Source: Caprimulgus europaeus
Lineage: Eukaryota > Chordata > Aves > Caprimulgiformes > Caprimulgidae
Assembly (NCBI GenBank): GCA_907165065.1
Contig: OU015527.1
Location: 18,799,686-18,863,685 of the forward strand
Direction: 5' to 3'
DNA: 64,000 nucleotides
The notes under the pieces are model-generated. The model did no database searches, was not told the DNA's origin, and saw only the letters and a program-made list of their open reading frames with translations. Position numbers and translations under genes: made by a program. Of this stretch, positions 1 to 14,602 are shown piece after piece (position 1 is the stretch's first letter; every line of letters starts with the position of its first letter).

Positions 1-3000
1 GACATTTTGAATGCAGCCAGAGAAAAATGCAAGAAATATCTTGAGCTTTTTTTTCCCAGTGTAGTTCTTTTATATTTCAAATCAGACACCTAGCAATTAG
101 TCTTCCTGAAGAGCTCTATGATCCAGTATCACCTACTGTAATTATCTATTTTTACCAAAACCAGAACCAATAGCAGTCAGAACTCTGCCAGGACTACTGT
201 TTATGTTGTCTCTGAAAGTATGCATCATCTCCTCTCTCAAATGCTATTTTTCCAGTATTGTTTACCAAAGAGATGAAGAGGCATACCTCCTTGTCTTCCA
301 CTCACTGGAGCAATACTGACCTTTACGATATATGCAAGTTTTAATTATGTGCTTAAAAAATAGCACAGATAAGGAAAAGGAGTGGGAGTACTTCTGCCCT
401 CTGTAATTTACGACATTCGTAAAAAGTGGATTTAGAAGTCCTCCATTCTGATTTATCTGTATTTTACTCAAACCTACTCTGTATTAGTAGAAATAGATGC
501 AGAAAATGCAGGAGAGAGAAACAAAAAAATCAGACCTTTGATGAACATACAGATATTTATAACTGATACGATTCATGCTGAAGTATCACAGATGGTAAGA
601 TTAATTTTTAAACCAATGTGCTTTCCTTTACCACATGCAAAAATATTGCGATAGTATTTTTAACTTTTTGGATGTCAGTTGGCCACAATGAGTTGCTACC
701 ACAGTTGGAAACCAGACCACAGATGTCCTGCCACTGAAGTTTAAATCAATCTCTCGGGTTTGACTCCACACTATAAATTACTAAAACAAACAGAAAAACT
801 TTTCATTTGCACTTCTGTTACTTTCCATCCAGGACTCTACTCTCCAGACAACTATGCAGACTCCCTTGTTCCATTACATGTGACCCTCTCAAAGCCCAAG
901 ATTTTAAGTGCTCTGCCTAAAGGACTCTAAGCTACTTCTGTGGGTGTCACTGTTAATTAAGGACACATGGAAAGGAAATGAAGGAGCCAAAAAGCAGTGT
1001 TGTTGTCTGGAAAAACACCAGAATACATGGACATGGGTGACAACAGTAGGAAAAATCAGAGCTGGCTAACAGGAAATGTTTGCAGCTGAGAGAAACAGGC
1101 TAGTGCCTCTTCTTCAAGCATATGAAGAAGCTGAATGACTCAAAAATCAGCCTCAAATGAATGAAAAATTGGGGCACTGACCTCAAAATTTCAAAGGTCA
1201 TGGAAAACCAAAAATATTAACAAGGATGAGCTTATCAAAACTGTTAAAATCAAATTTTATTTTCTTTTTATGTATTCTACTCCTACTTAACTGAACAAGA
1301 AGTCGTCATTCATAAAGCTGTTAAACCGTGTAGTCAGATAAGACAATGAGAACTAGGAAGTTAAACAGCTAAAGATAATCGGACAGGGCCTGGTGATAAA
1401 CCAGAATGGGTCAACAGAGATACATTTATGTACTGACTGATTTGTAACAAAGTTTTTTTTACTCAGCGTTAGCTTGGTTTTTGCTTCACATCAACTACAT
1501 TTCAGTTGAAGGCGACAAGAAAGCATACCAAAACCAGATGATTCTGATCTCTGGTAACTATTAACCAACGTCCAATTCTGATTCCTAGCTGCTAGCCTTC
1601 ACAAGTGAAAGTATGTAACCATATCAGTAAAGATAACCTCTGAAAGGGACTGTAATTTAAGATACAGAAACAGTATGCTCACGCTGCTTATCATACAAAG
1701 AGAAGGAGCGAGCTCTCTCCATTGAGTTATCATCCTCATTTCCAGTCCCCCAACTCCTCCACCACCACTGAGATAGTCTGTACTGCACTCTTGAACTCTT
1801 CTCTAGTAACGACTATTGGACCCACCAGGGACAGCTGTTACATTTAGTACAGTCTGTTGATAGGGATTATTGAAAGAATGTATGGCCAAATACCACAATC
1901 TCTGCTTTTTCACTAAAAATTTTAACAACCAACATTTCTACTCCTAGTTCTACCACGGTGTAAAAGAATAAAATTAGAAACTGGGAATACATCTATTTAC
2001 TGAGGAAAAAAAATTAAAAAAAGAGAACATTTGGCAGACAGCAGCTTAGCTTCACAAGCAAACACTTAGTTATCTGCAACTGACAAGTAAGCAGGAACAC
2101 CGATTGGCTAGATTTGGTTTAAAATCTGTGCAAGTAATTTAGCATCAATGTTATAATGTTTGGTTTTTAAGTAAACAATATTGTCACAGGAAAGCTTGTG
2201 CTTGTGGATAGTAGCACTATAATTTGTAGTTTTATTAACATAATTTTCTGCATCTATAAAGTACATCATCAGTCCTGGCATTTGATCAAGGTACAAGTGA
2301 AGTCATTTTACTAGGAATATATGCAGTTGGCTAGGCAGTGCTGCAAGACTGTTATTCCATTTTCCCAACAAAGGAGTATTTCTTTTACTGCCTCTTTTCC
2401 CACCCACACACATACACTGGAACAAGCAACAACACTCCAGGTAGGACCTGTCCCAGTTCCAGGAAGAGAAGACAGCTTTAATACTCTTCAGAACAAATCA
2501 GTGCCAGTTGCAACTGTTTAAGAGATTATTCCTTTTAAACCAGCTCCAATCTTTTCCATTCACTTGTTGCAAGGTAAAGGGCCATCACATCTGATGAGCA
2601 GGGAGGAACAAGGATTTCCTGATTCATCTATCCTACTACACAGAAGAAAGCATTGCCAATCCTGGAATTTGCATTGTGGAATACTGTCAGAGTTGGGAAC
2701 CTTATGTAGTCCAGGATGTTCATATGGTGTTTCAATTATACAGATGATTCACTGATCTTTATCATAGCTGTATAGTCTGAAAAGGAACTCTGGATTGCAA
2801 TGTCAGTTCACCACTTAGCAGCTGCTGCTGCTAACCTGATCTTAGGTTGCTTGTTATCTAGCAAATTTATCTTCCAAGAAGTACATTCTTAGTATTCAAA
2901 AGTCAGTTGTAACTCTCACAAATGCTATTAGGAGATGAGAGATGATGTCTTACAATTCCAGAAGAAGCCTGGCTGAGCAAAGAAAAGAGTGCATTGTCTA

Positions 3001-6000
3001 CAGCTGTCAGAGTCCTCTGCAAACTGGTAACTCAGGCTCACGTGAAATATGAATGTCCCTTATGTCACCACCATCAGTTCTTTCTTGTGAATAGTTGTGG
3101 TATCATAGTAAAACCTTATGTGAACTATAGTACAGATGCTGCACTGAACAGGCAGTTATTCAGACACATAAATTTTGCAGTTTTACTGCCTTAGAAATGA
3201 CACTGAGATTAGAGCAGGCAGAGTAACAGGGGCAAGTGAATGCTGAATCTGCCTAAAATCCTGGATCTGACAGGGTCTCCAATCTCACAGCTAAGTTCTC
3301 AAAGCTCTGAGCATTTGTGAAGAATTTCACCTACTTGCCTTTTCAAACACTCAAAGATCCAGAACAGTCACAAGTGCAGATGTGCAACTGAGTTTTGTAG
3401 CAGTACTGGTTTTTGTGCACTTGCAGAAATGCAGGCAGAGCCATAAGAAATGCTGCACAGTCACACAAAGAAACTACTAAGCGGCTTATGGCAGAGTTTC
3501 GACAAGGTATTAGGCACATCTGTAAGACTGTAAGTGGGTAAAGACAATAATCTCTCCTCTAATGGACAGATCATCAAAGACCCATCATCAAAATATGAAG
3601 CCACATTCTTCCCTGCAAGATAACGCAACTTGACATTTGCCTGCAACTTAGTTAAGGCTTGTACAAATTCTCTAAAAATGTCGCAGGATCTTTTAAGTAG
3701 TTATTTTTATGCTAAGGAAAGTGGATTTAAATCAGATCTAAGTAGGACCTTTCATAAGCAGCTGTCAGTCCCAATAGGACAGAAAATACACTGTTGTGTA
3801 CTTGTGTATACACAGGAATCAAGACTGCATATAACAAGCAATTCTACAAAATGTCATGCTCTATCTAATACACTACAGAACCTAAAATTCAAATTTACAC
3901 TGAAAAACCACACAGGATTTGCTGCTAATGTAACTGAGATTCACCTACCCACCTGAACACAAGAGCTGCCAAATCAGTCTCCAAAACTGAACTCAGGGTG
4001 AGGTCGTGACATGTGCACTTTCCAGTTCAGGAATCTGAAAAGCTCCCTTTGAGTCTAGAAAAGATCAAGCACTGATTATCCTCCTGCTCTAACCAATGAA
4101 TGATGTTAACAGTTCTGGCACCAGCTGCGCTGGCTTCAAATCACCACCTCCCTCAGCCAGGACAGGGTGCCTCAGAGTCCTCCATAGGGTATGAGTATGC
4201 AAAAAAAAAAAAAGATTACTGTCTCTTTCTTACTCTACACCTAATGTAGTTTCCAAAGCAAGAAAGAGAATGACTTCCTTCACTCTGCAGAATTACGTTG
4301 ATATAAATACAACAGTGGTGATTTTTTTCACTTTCTCAATTTTAAGTACGCAATTTCCCTCAAAGTAGATTATTTATTATGTTGCCATCCCGGAGGCCCA
4401 TGTCTAGAAAAATTATAATCTGCAAATATTTTTAAAAGATTTTGTAAGTGCTGTAATTTGTCAAGCATCCTGTTTGGTTTAAACCACTCCATTTACGGGA
4501 AAAGAATTTTTGTGTCCATTGGTACTGGTGAAACTTTCATTTTTCACATTGCTGCTGGAGATCCAAAATACATTTAGGAAACATTACATTACACTACACC
4601 TGTAGTTTAAATATCATTTTCAGAGCAAGCAGACTTAACACGTTTTTAAAATTTTTAAAAAATAAGAAAAAAAAGCTTTTCTTAATTTGGATTCCAAACT
4701 GTTTCAAGAGCCAAAATGACAGCCAAAATTGTAATGTAATTACGATTACATTATGGATCGATACTGCAATATTTTCTTATGTAGGTTTTAGTAAGATTGA
4801 ATTTATTATTAATCACATCGCATTATCAAATAATAATAATAATCAAAACAACCTCTGAAACTGCAAGATCTCAGCAATACGTAAAAAGCAGCTCTGTTAA
4901 GTACTATGAAAGGACTTCTTCCTTTGCTTACTGAAATGATGAAGAACGTAAAGGATATAACATCAATGAATGGACTAAAACAGAACAAAACTGACTGAAC
5001 CGAAAGGGAAAAAAACCCCCCAAAACCCAAACATAACCGATGAAGCTAGCAATAAGATTAAATTAGACCAGAAGCACAACCTCAAACAATCAGTAATAAA
5101 ACAGAACACGCACAACAGTGTGAAATCTGCCATTGATATCTTCTGGAGCACTGAATGTACAAAGGCTCAAGTTTAAATTGCACAGCTAGTAACTAGTTCA
5201 CTGGACTGCCTCTGTGCTTCAAAAATATTTTCTTAAGCAAAGCTACCCAAATAAGTCTTCAAATACATTTGTTTTAAGTATCAGTAATTTAATGCTAAAT
5301 CCAAATCCAGGTTAAAATAACACATTCACAAACAGATTAGGAGATTGTGTATGACATAACCTTCCAAAGAAAATTATGATTGAGCAGAAACATCAGGAAT
5401 TAACAATTCTGTTCTTCAGTCATTTTAGTAATGTGAAATCTGACCAGAAAAGCTTGCTTAACAAAGTAGGTTTAAAAAGATACTATTCTTTGGTCTCTGC
5501 TTCCTGCAAAATGATAGGAAAGAAAGCCACTTCTATCTCAAAGTACAACTCCTTGAAGAACATGCATATAATATTTGCAATTACTAGGTAAAGCCCTCTG
5601 CAAATTGAATTTATGACTTTACAAGTGAAAATACAGCAGATGAACTAACAAAATCAGGCTGTGTTGATTTTTTTTTAACTATCTTTTATATCAGTAAATT
5701 CTACATTAGAAATAAAATTTATTTCATGTTACCTATCTATCTGTTCTACTTTAAATACCAATGGCAACGCAGGAAGTTCACAAACGTGAATCCTCAGGAG
5801 GCTTACACACATCACTGAGAACAGTAAAATGAATGGTTACACATCTGCAGTCTGAACTTTGAGATGAATACAAGTAAATTGTGAATGTGCATTTTTCAAA
5901 TGATTGCACCCATTATTTTCCACTGACTCATGACTGTTGGCAGAAATGAATAATACATTTTAATATAGTATAGAGATTCAACAATCACAAATACAGAGAG

Positions 6001-9000
6001 TATGTATGGGTATATATCCATCTTCTATGCATACATAATACTAAGGCTGTAGGTTGTCATCTGTTTTTAATATTAAAACACCAAATAATTTATAATGCAG
6101 AACTGTAAAATATATATAGAACACTGCATCAATCATGTACAAGTACTAGTGCTGTTCAAAATTTCTGTAAATCCCCCATTAAACTTAGATTTGAGACTGA
6201 ACCAAAGACTAATATGGATCAAGTCATGGTTGCTTGGAACACTGAAAGAGAGACATAAAATGCTGTGCTATTTCATGTCAAGATTATTTGCAGTTCACTT
6301 CATTATTTTAAAGAATACTAGTGACTGAAACACAGTGCACTCCACATTAAAGCCAGTGCTTTTTCCTTTTCTTTAATTCAGGAGGCAACTACTAAATGAC
6401 AATTGGGAGATCAGCTGACAGGACTCCTAAATTATTTGGCACAATCAGTACACTGCTAATGTAAGCAAATAAAGAGCAAAGTCTTGTGCAGTTATTCAGT
6501 AACATTATCAAATAAGAAGGAATTAACCACTTGAATGCTAACAATGTCTTGCTTTACATTTCCACATTCCCTATCAAGCCTTATAACATACCAGAAGCCA
6601 TTACTCAAGACAACAACCACAACTCGTTCTGTATGGAAAACAAAGAAAAAAAAGAAAATTCAACCATTATATCCCAAAAGGTGGCTGAAAGTGTAAAGCC
6701 CATGTGTTGCCTAAAATCACTCCATAGTAAGGTAAACCCTTACCAAGTAAAGAAACACATGAGAAAGTGTGTGCGAGTGTACGCACTGTCCTTGTATTCA
6801 CTTGAGCAAGACTTCAGAAACATGCACTTCTAGGAGAATTAAACATAATATTCAGGAAATTAATGTTTACATATGATTATACATCAACTTGAGAAGAAAG
6901 TGATACATAGAAATATGCATGATATTTTGCTTTAAGAAGAGTTTACTCCAGGTACAATTTGAAAAGTACTGTGTTGTAAAAGCATTCACAGCTTCTAAAG
7001 TCTTTTGGCAAAGGTAATGAATATTCAACATCTGCAGTGCTGTTGCAAGTTCATGAACTACAGAAATAAAAAAGATGCCTTCTTGGTAACCTAGTTCTTG
7101 TGTAAAAATCCAAAAATAATACAGCCTAGTAATGGCATCCACAAGGAACCATGTATTTGGCCCCAAAGTAAGACAGAGCAGCAAAGGGCTTATGGCAACT
7201 ACCCCTGGTAATGCAGGCTCCAGCACTTATGTTAGCATGAAATCAAGCATAGCAGAGCTCAGGCATTCCAAATGGTGCATTGGTTTGGGGGGAGGTGGGG
7301 AATTCGGTGTCAATGCCTTCAGTAAAACAGATGTGACTCACTGCACTGTCATTTAAAATCAGAAACTGAGGTCTCTCCTTTTTCCACTGAATCAACGGCA
7401 GCAGCACTGGGGAAAGCAGCAATGGGGCAGCGATTCTTCATATGCTTCTGCTCTCAGTACAATCAGTTCAATTAAATCACAGTATCTAGCACTGTAGTTT
7501 TGTAGTATTTCTTCTTAATGCCATACAACACCTTTATTCACCTTATCTTCTGCAGTGGCACTGATCATAGGAAAATGCAGAATTAATTTAATAAGTGTAC
7601 CACCCCCATAAATCTTCCTAAGCTGCTTTCTTCCTTGAAGAATATGTTTCATTTACAACTGCTCTTTCAATAAACCAAGCAATCTGGGATATCTTTGCTC
7701 AACGTATTTCGAATTCTGAAAGCATCTGTTAGGTCATGTTGAGTTTTGGGAGTTTTTTAATTATTATTTTTAAGGTGAGAAAAAAGCATTTTTCAAACAC
7801 TCCTCTGCATCTTTCATTTTCTCATTTAAATTCCTCAACCCAAATTCAATAATCATCCATTAGAATTTCAACACCTTGTAGTCCCATAGTGGTCTGTTCA
7901 ATTACTTTTAGAAATACCCTGGGAAAGAACTAATGCCAAACAGTACTCTCTCAACTTTGTAACATTCAAATGCTGTATTTCAAGTTAGAAATTTAGAACT
8001 TGCCTCATTTACATTTGCCTGCCAAAATAAATATCCTGCATTTAGTCCCATGAGGATTTTTTGCTTTACGTGAGCTTTAATTATAAATTCAAGGGAAAAC
8101 TTCTATGTAAGTAACATTCCTTGCAGAGGTCACAACATGTCAAGTGTATCCACCATTTGTGTGAAGTCTGTGCACCGCCCTGCTCACATGTGGAAGGCCT
8201 GTTTTCTCTGCAACAAGGGCCAAATCACTTTCCTATTCTATCCTCCACCTGCACATATTTTTTCTCTTTTTTGACTTTTGAACAGTCAACTCTACTGTCC
8301 CATCCTTTGCACACTGAAATTCACTGGGAGATTAAATGGCTAAATCCTAACAAACTGGAATACTCCAAATTTTAAAGTGGAAGTTCTCATTGATGCAAAG
8401 TGGGTTTTACTCACAGTCAGGATCTGGGGTACCAGTGGTTAACCAGCATTAACCTTCCACTGGGCACCTGAGTCAGCCTTAGGCAGGGCACATCACATAG
8501 AGCACAGATCTGTGTCTGTTGTGGCCATGGGCCAAAAAAACAAACCTTGAGCTCAAAAACTTACTCACAAGAACTCACTCTCTTTGTCACTCATACCAGA
8601 CCACTTTCATTTGAGACTACTTGATGAATCACACAAATCTGACTGTATGCATATATTACAGGTATTTACTTATTCCTTAGACATAGCCTATTGCGTTGTT
8701 TGCAAAAATTATTAGAAGTTGAACAGTGTAAACTACTATAAATGTAAACATTGTCAAACAAGACCTTTTCATTCCAATTAAAGTCTGGTGGAAACCAGAA
8801 AATTCAGTGAAGAACAGCTAAATTATTCTTGAAAAATATCTATGCCCCTGAGATCAGAATGCAGTCTTCTGAAACGGTCGCTATTTTTTCATTTTAGAAA
8901 TCAGAAATAGACTGCAACTGCACTTCTGCAGCTCTACAAGGTTATCCTACATAGAGTACTGCTATCCAATACTATTTGTTTTCAATAATAAGTAGATATG

Positions 9001-9469
9001 ACCCAATATTAGTGCTCGGTTTTACAGATATTTGTGCTTTAATAAAAGTGTGGGATGAGAGGATGGCAGAAATGCCACCTATAAAAGTATTAGTATTATT
9101 TTAAGATATAATTTTGCAGTGTCTTCTTTCAGAGATTCCTAAAACCCCTTACCAAAATTGAATTACATTTTTGAAACTATGTTAAAGAAGTAAACCTAAA
9201 AACTTAAAAAACTGCAATGTTACAAAATTATGCATGTGGCAATTTATTTTGATACAGAGTCTACTGAAGGATCACACTTTAATGTTTTAAAAAAGGGTAT
9301 TTACCTCATGTAGGGCACAACCAAAACTACTCAAAATATCAGGTGGCTATTTCCCTTTCTTGTTTTCCCACACACAGCATTTAGCTAGTCTAAATCTTAT
9401 TTATTTTAGTCTGTCTAAGGCCTATATTGAATGGAAGATAATTTATATCTTTACTGCTTTTTCAAGGAT
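1..9469. other. non-coding DNA, probable SNCAIP intron 1
   Basis: AT-rich sequence with only short open frames on both strands. No splice-bounded frame, RNA gene or recognisable repeat was seen. The longest minus-strand frame (6867-7226, 119 codons) has no family signature. The intron assignment rests on the synteny argument for the CpG island. Confidence 0.4.
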
Positions 9470-9690
9470 GCTCATCAGTATTGTCCAAGTGTTTCACAAA
9501 CATTTATTATTTCATTCACAATCTCTATTACAAGATGAGAAAGCACTATTATCTCCATTCAGAAATTGGAAACAGAGATTAAGGGACTTTTAGGAAGCCA
9601 CAGAAAACACAGCAGAAGGGCCAGAATCAGTAACAGGTTATCAGAGTACCTGCGTATCTGACCATTATCTCCAGACTGTATTGACTGCTG
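9470..9690 (+). mobile_element. MIR-like SINE relic
   Basis: This is a degraded match to the MIR core and tail. The order is CTATTATCTCCATTCAGAAA, GGAAACAGAGATTAAGGGAC, then a segment with GCAGAAGGGCCAGAATC, mirroring the MIR series of tail motifs (fraction-of-gradient wording aside, TTATCCCCATTTTACAG, GAAACTGAGGC, AAGTGACTTG). The call is by eye and heavily diverged. Confidence 0.45.
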
Positions 9691-9749
9691 CCAGAAGTGG
9701 CTGACAACTCTCACTACAGTTCATTTCTTCTACACATCAGATGCCAAAA

Positions 9750-10320
9750 AGCTCAATGTATGGGAGACAGTGTCAAAGGCCTCACTGAAGCCTAGGTAGA
9801 CACCATCCACTGCTCTTCCCTCATCTATGAGGCAAGACTTTTCATCACAGAAGTTTATTGAGTTGGTCAAGCATGACTTCCCCTCCATGCTGACTACTCA
9901 TGGTGATTTTCTTCTCCACGTGCCTGGAAATGGTTTCCAGGATCAGCTGCTCCAGCATCTTCCCAGGCTGATCAGCCTGTAGTTTCCTGGGTTCTCGTTC
10001 CTGCCCTTCTTGAAGAAGGGAGTGACATTTGCTTTCCTCCAGTCTTCAGGTACTTCTCTCAGTCACCAAGATTGATCAAAGACTATTGTGAGTGGCCTCA
10101 CAATGACATCTGCCAGCTCCCTCAGCACTTGTGGGTGCATCTCATCAGGGCCCATGGATTTACATATGTCCAGTTTGCTGAAGTATTCCCTGTCCTGATT
10201 CTCTTCCACAAAGGGTACATCTTCCTTGCTCCAATCTTCCCCCTGACGGCCTGTCTTGCAAGTAAAGACTGAAGTAAAGAAAACATTCAGTACTTTCACC
10301 TTTTCTGTGTTCTGTGTAAC
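9750..10320 (-). mobile_element. CR1 LINE, internal reverse-transcriptase fragment
   Basis: The minus strand reads as the CR1 ORF2 reverse-transcriptase core. It includes the characteristic SMGPDEMHPQVLRELADVI at about 10078-10180 and, nearer 9750-9960, the part that in plus orientation shows GACAGTGTCAAAGGCC and TTTCCAGGATCAGCTGCTCC. Both ends of the element are missing and stops break the frame. This is an old fragment, with edges uncertain by tens of bases. Confidence 0.9.
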
Positions 10321-10429
10321 CAGAAAAAAACTGGGTACTGTAAGTTCTGCATATTACAAAAAGGTGTTGCTATTGACAATCTCACTACTGCAGTTCTCTC
10401 ATGTATTTTCTTCTCCTTTTATTGGTGGA

Positions 10430-10550
10430 TAAGTGAAAAGAGTTAGATAACTTATTCAAGACCACATGGTGCTAGAACCTGGCTTAGCTGGTATGGGCCT
10501 GCATTCTTGTGCTCCAACCAGTGAGCCAAGGCTCTTCTTTTTCCTCAGAA
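10430..10550 (+). mobile_element. MIR-like SINE relic
   Basis: AGTTAGATAACTTATTCAAG, then ACCACATGG and AGAACCTGG, then CTGCATTCTTGTGCTCCAAC, follow the order of the MIR 3' half (TTAAGTAACTTGCCCAAGG, CACACAG, GAACCCAGG, terminal CTCTTAACC). It is old and diverged and lies just past the CR1 fragment. Confidence 0.45.
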
Positions 10551-13500
10551 CGGTGTCAAGGACAGTTATATGAAATACTTTTTTTAAAGGACTGTTTAAT
10601 GAAAGATGAGGGAATATTTTATTTAAAATTAACTAAAATGTTCAATCATTTATCTAGAAACAAAATATTTTCTTGGCAGATAAGTAAGCTGCAACAATCC
10701 ACCAGGCTGAGAAGTTGCTTCACCTTACTCCTCTACAGTGTGTCTCATGTCACTGAAACAAAGACCTTTTTAGAGTCTGTTTTGTATTCCTCTTCATCTG
10801 ACAGTACTTGCTTTTATGTGAAGTGTTTTTGTGGCATGAAAAAAAATGCACAAATTTATCTTTTTATGTCCTAACTTCAATTTTAAAGCCATGTTTTCTC
10901 CCTTGTCTTTGTTAAATAGCATCAAAATTGCACAGTAAAAGAAGTGGATACTCAACAGACCTTTTCAGGCTATATCCTTAAATATAGATCAGTTTTGCTG
11001 CTTTCTAGAGGTTTGTTTATTTGGTTGGTTGGTTCTTTTTTAGTAAGGAAGGGAAAGTCTGTTTCTGAATAAAAAATACTAAAATCTGATGTGCAAATAT
11101 ACTTTTTGTTGTCAAACTTTACTCTTACAAAATGGTACCTTAATTAGAAGCACACTTCATTGACCAGACTGTGGAGTAACCTAGCAAAGCAAAAATAACC
11201 TTTATGACAATGATTTAAAAAAACCAAAACAAAAATCAAACCTAAACAAGAAACTCTTAGCAATGCAGGGCTTTTTCTTGAAATGTTCAAAAACCATACA
11301 CATAACTCTCTTAAAAATACATTCAAATCCTTTTAATAAAGTTGGACTGTGTTTTATATATGATAATCACCTTACTGTCATTGCTGATATTTTTCATATA
11401 ATTTCACAATTTTTTCACATAATTGTACTCTAGATTCAACACTTTCACAAAAAACATTTAAAAATATTAACTTGCTAACATAGCACTGTCAACCTGCTCG
11501 CTCATCTGGATTTTAACACTTGCAAAAATGTGTGGCCTGGATCTAAAAGGTACTTTAAGGCTGAGCTTAACAATCAAACTTGGAATAGAAACTATAACAT
11601 GAATTTTTGCAGTGGAAAATTGCCAAAAGTCTCTCCTACACTTCATTGCCCTTTCTTTAATCCCTTACAGAGGGGAATTAAATTGTGAAATAAACAACTA
11701 AACTCAGTGGAAAAGAAAACTAGTCTCAGTACAAAGAGTAAAGGATGCAGGGCCAGATGCAGGGCATCCACCAGCAACGCTGTAGGGAAGCAGTGGGCAT
11801 GCAGTCGTGAATTTATGTCAGCATGTGTAGGAGTATCCACGGTAGTGCTAATCCAGATAGCAGAGTCAAAAATAGCAGTGAAGACAGACGAAAGCAGGCT
11901 TCAGCATGGCTTAACAATCTGTCCAGAAGGCTTGGACAGCCCTCTCTTAAGGCTAGGCTGGCATGTCTTCACATCACATACAGATCAAAGCTAGTAGAGA
12001 TCTGTCTGCATGTCCTGCAATCACACTGCTCAATTGCAGTGTAGACACATCCAGAAATAGTGCTACTGTAGATATGTTCATCTAAAAACTGCATCTGCAA
12101 ACAGCAAAGCCTGGGAACATATCATAAAGCATATGGGACCTGATGAGGAACACATGCTGGAGAGAGTGTCCATTTTGCTAAATTGTATTAGCTGGGCTAA
12201 TTCCTTCTCCTACACAACCTGCTTCCCATGTACTCCTGGAGGACATCGTTACACATGCTGGCTGGCCTTTCCTGTGGGGATTCACCTGCTCCTTCAGGTA
12301 CAGCGACTCACTCAGCTTTACTGCCTGATGAAGAGACACTGCTACACTCTACAGGCAGCTGGAGGCAACTGTGTTCGTATAAAGGGCACTCATTCCTCTT
12401 CACAAAGTACTAACGCCGGATGCTCAAGCCCTAACCCAAGCAGGCACATTAGTTCTCTAGTGTTTCAAGGCCAGTTATTTCAGAAGAACATCAACAATGC
12501 CTTTATCCACTCCTGCTGCTACCAGGGGTAGAATTACTGTGACGTAGAAAGAGAGGAGCGGATAAAGTCCTTCAAATTCAGGACTGACTCCCCTGAAACA
12601 CTGGTTTGCTGTACAGCTGCAACATCCTCTACTAGCTACAAACTACTACAGACACTACATCCTCTCAAGGATGGGTTACTACCACTTGTCCAGCAAGTGA
12701 CCAAAGGGATTTACGCATGTTCTTAAACTGACTGTGTAATGAGTTATTTATTTTAGGAAGATCTGGAGTCCATTTTGCTAAATCACTACCAGAAGACAAG
12801 TTAGGAAGAAGGAATGAAGTTCTTCAGCTGCCTTATGAGGAGAGCATGAAGACACACAAGCTAGTGTTGACTCAGGCAATTAAAAGTTCTTGTAGGAATT
12901 GGATGACTGCAGCAGGGCTGACCATGGGAAGTGAGTTAGTGAAAAACAGAAAGTTCTGGGTGCAGCAATAAAAATCCCATGTTGCTGCCTGCCTCTCTGG
13001 GGGAACCCTAAGCACGTGCACAGTCATGCTCCACTTAGCTTTCTGGACTGGGTCATCTCGGCACTCAACCACAGCTAAACCTCCAGTCAGCAGGCAGTGC
13101 TGTTCCAGTCATTTCATCTCAGACAGGACTCATGAAATGCTTTACCAGGAAGTGCAGAGAGCAATGGTTAACTCCTCCACATAGAGAGCATCACAGTAAA
13201 GAGCAGGAACACAATTTCCATTACACCGTTTGCTGATGTGCTTCATCTGTGACCCTCAAGAACAATCATAAGGAGGTAGGTGGGTGAGAATTTAATCGCT
13301 CTCTGTTCAGTCTTAGAGAAGACAGCTGAAGTTGACAAGTATGGTGTGAAAAACCATTACACTGGCATTATCAATGCTTTTGAAAGCACTACCAAGCAGC
13401 TGAGACAATTGCTAAATTTGTGTCATACATACCAGTAGCAGATTCATAATGCTGAACAATAAGTAACAATTTTATACTAATCTCACACATATTGGTACTC

Positions 13501-14602
13501 CCAAAACCCTCTTCCAAGAAATGCTGTATTGAGCTATTTGTAAACAGAAGCTTCCTGAATCTAGAATTAAGAGTCACCTTATCATCAAAACCAGGTATTA
13601 CCATTTATCAAAGATACAACATGGTACACTAACACAAACATTAACAGAAACATACTGAACTAAATGCACAACCTCCAACCATTAATGTTTGGAACTGCAC
13701 CATGTGCTCTGTAACAGTGTACCACAAATTTGGTTCTCTTCTAACTTGCAATTAACTGCTTTGTCAGCATTTTTTCCAAGATCTGACCTCTTCAATCATA
13801 ACAGCAACTACTGTTACCATAATCAGACTTTAAAAAGCAGTCCTTTTCCTATGGAAAACTTAAAATGCCATACATAAATAACTAATGCAAAAGTGTATGT
13901 AGAGGAATACAAACAAACTCAGCCTCCTGAAAATGATGCTATCAATTTGCTTTAAGCAAACACCGCATCAAGATGTGGTAGAATAGTTCATATTCAAAAG
14001 GGCACTGAAAAGCTGAATCTTCCTTTTCCTAACCTGTTGCTTGTTCCACGGATACACTGCCTCACTCCACTCACAACTACCACAAGGATGCCTGTTAACT
14101 TAAACATGAACAGTGTTAGTCAAGGGGCCCAGGTAAATTCAATTCTGCAGATACAGTGTGAAAAGCATCAGCAGAGTTCAAGATTACAGTGTTTATTCAA
14201 AGTTGCTTACATTTAGCCTCCATAAATTCCTTTACCTCTACTTTAAAATCTGGGTTAGGTTAATGAAAAACAAATAATTAATGATGTAAGTATAACTCAA
14301 TTTCCTGGTGATTCCATTCTGTAACTCAAGATAAGTTTCTGCCCACGTCCTAGCAACAAGCACAAATATTGTGCTTTATCCAGTGCTCAACATATGAGTT
14401 TGCAAAATGACAATATGCCAGTATTTAACATAATTAGGACACAGACTTAAGGCACTCTGAATATACAAGAGAAGAAATAAGTATACTTAGACTGAGCACA
14501 ATAGAAGTGTGGGTCAGGGAACGTGACATGCAGCTTATTTACCTAGCTAGCAGTCTTCTGCTTCTGTGTGCACTAAATTTCCTAGTTTTAATTCCCTTTA
14601 TT
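10551..14602. other. non-coding DNA, probable intron
   Basis: Nothing supported beyond the doubtful MITE-like segment. A 132-codon plus-strand frame at 12133-12531 sits in a locally GC-richer patch and lacks any recognised domain or splice context. Confidence 0.4.
11835..12085. repeat. possible degenerate MITE-like element
   Basis: Imperfect terminal inverted similarity links CACGGTAGTGCTAATCC near 11840 with ATAGTGCTACTGTAG near 12060. Between them are phrases such as CAATTGCAGTGTAGACACAT that recall old sauropsid DNA-transposon remnants. Similarity is only about two thirds over 15 bases and no target duplication was seen. Confidence 0.2.

Noticed and set aside
6867-7226. 119-codon minus-strand frame rich in hydrophobic residues
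   Set aside because: No family signature, no splice context, and a length within chance expectation.
10063-10299. 78-codon minus-strand frame with PDEMHPQVLRELADV
   Set aside because: CR1 ORF2 fragment, not a separate gene.
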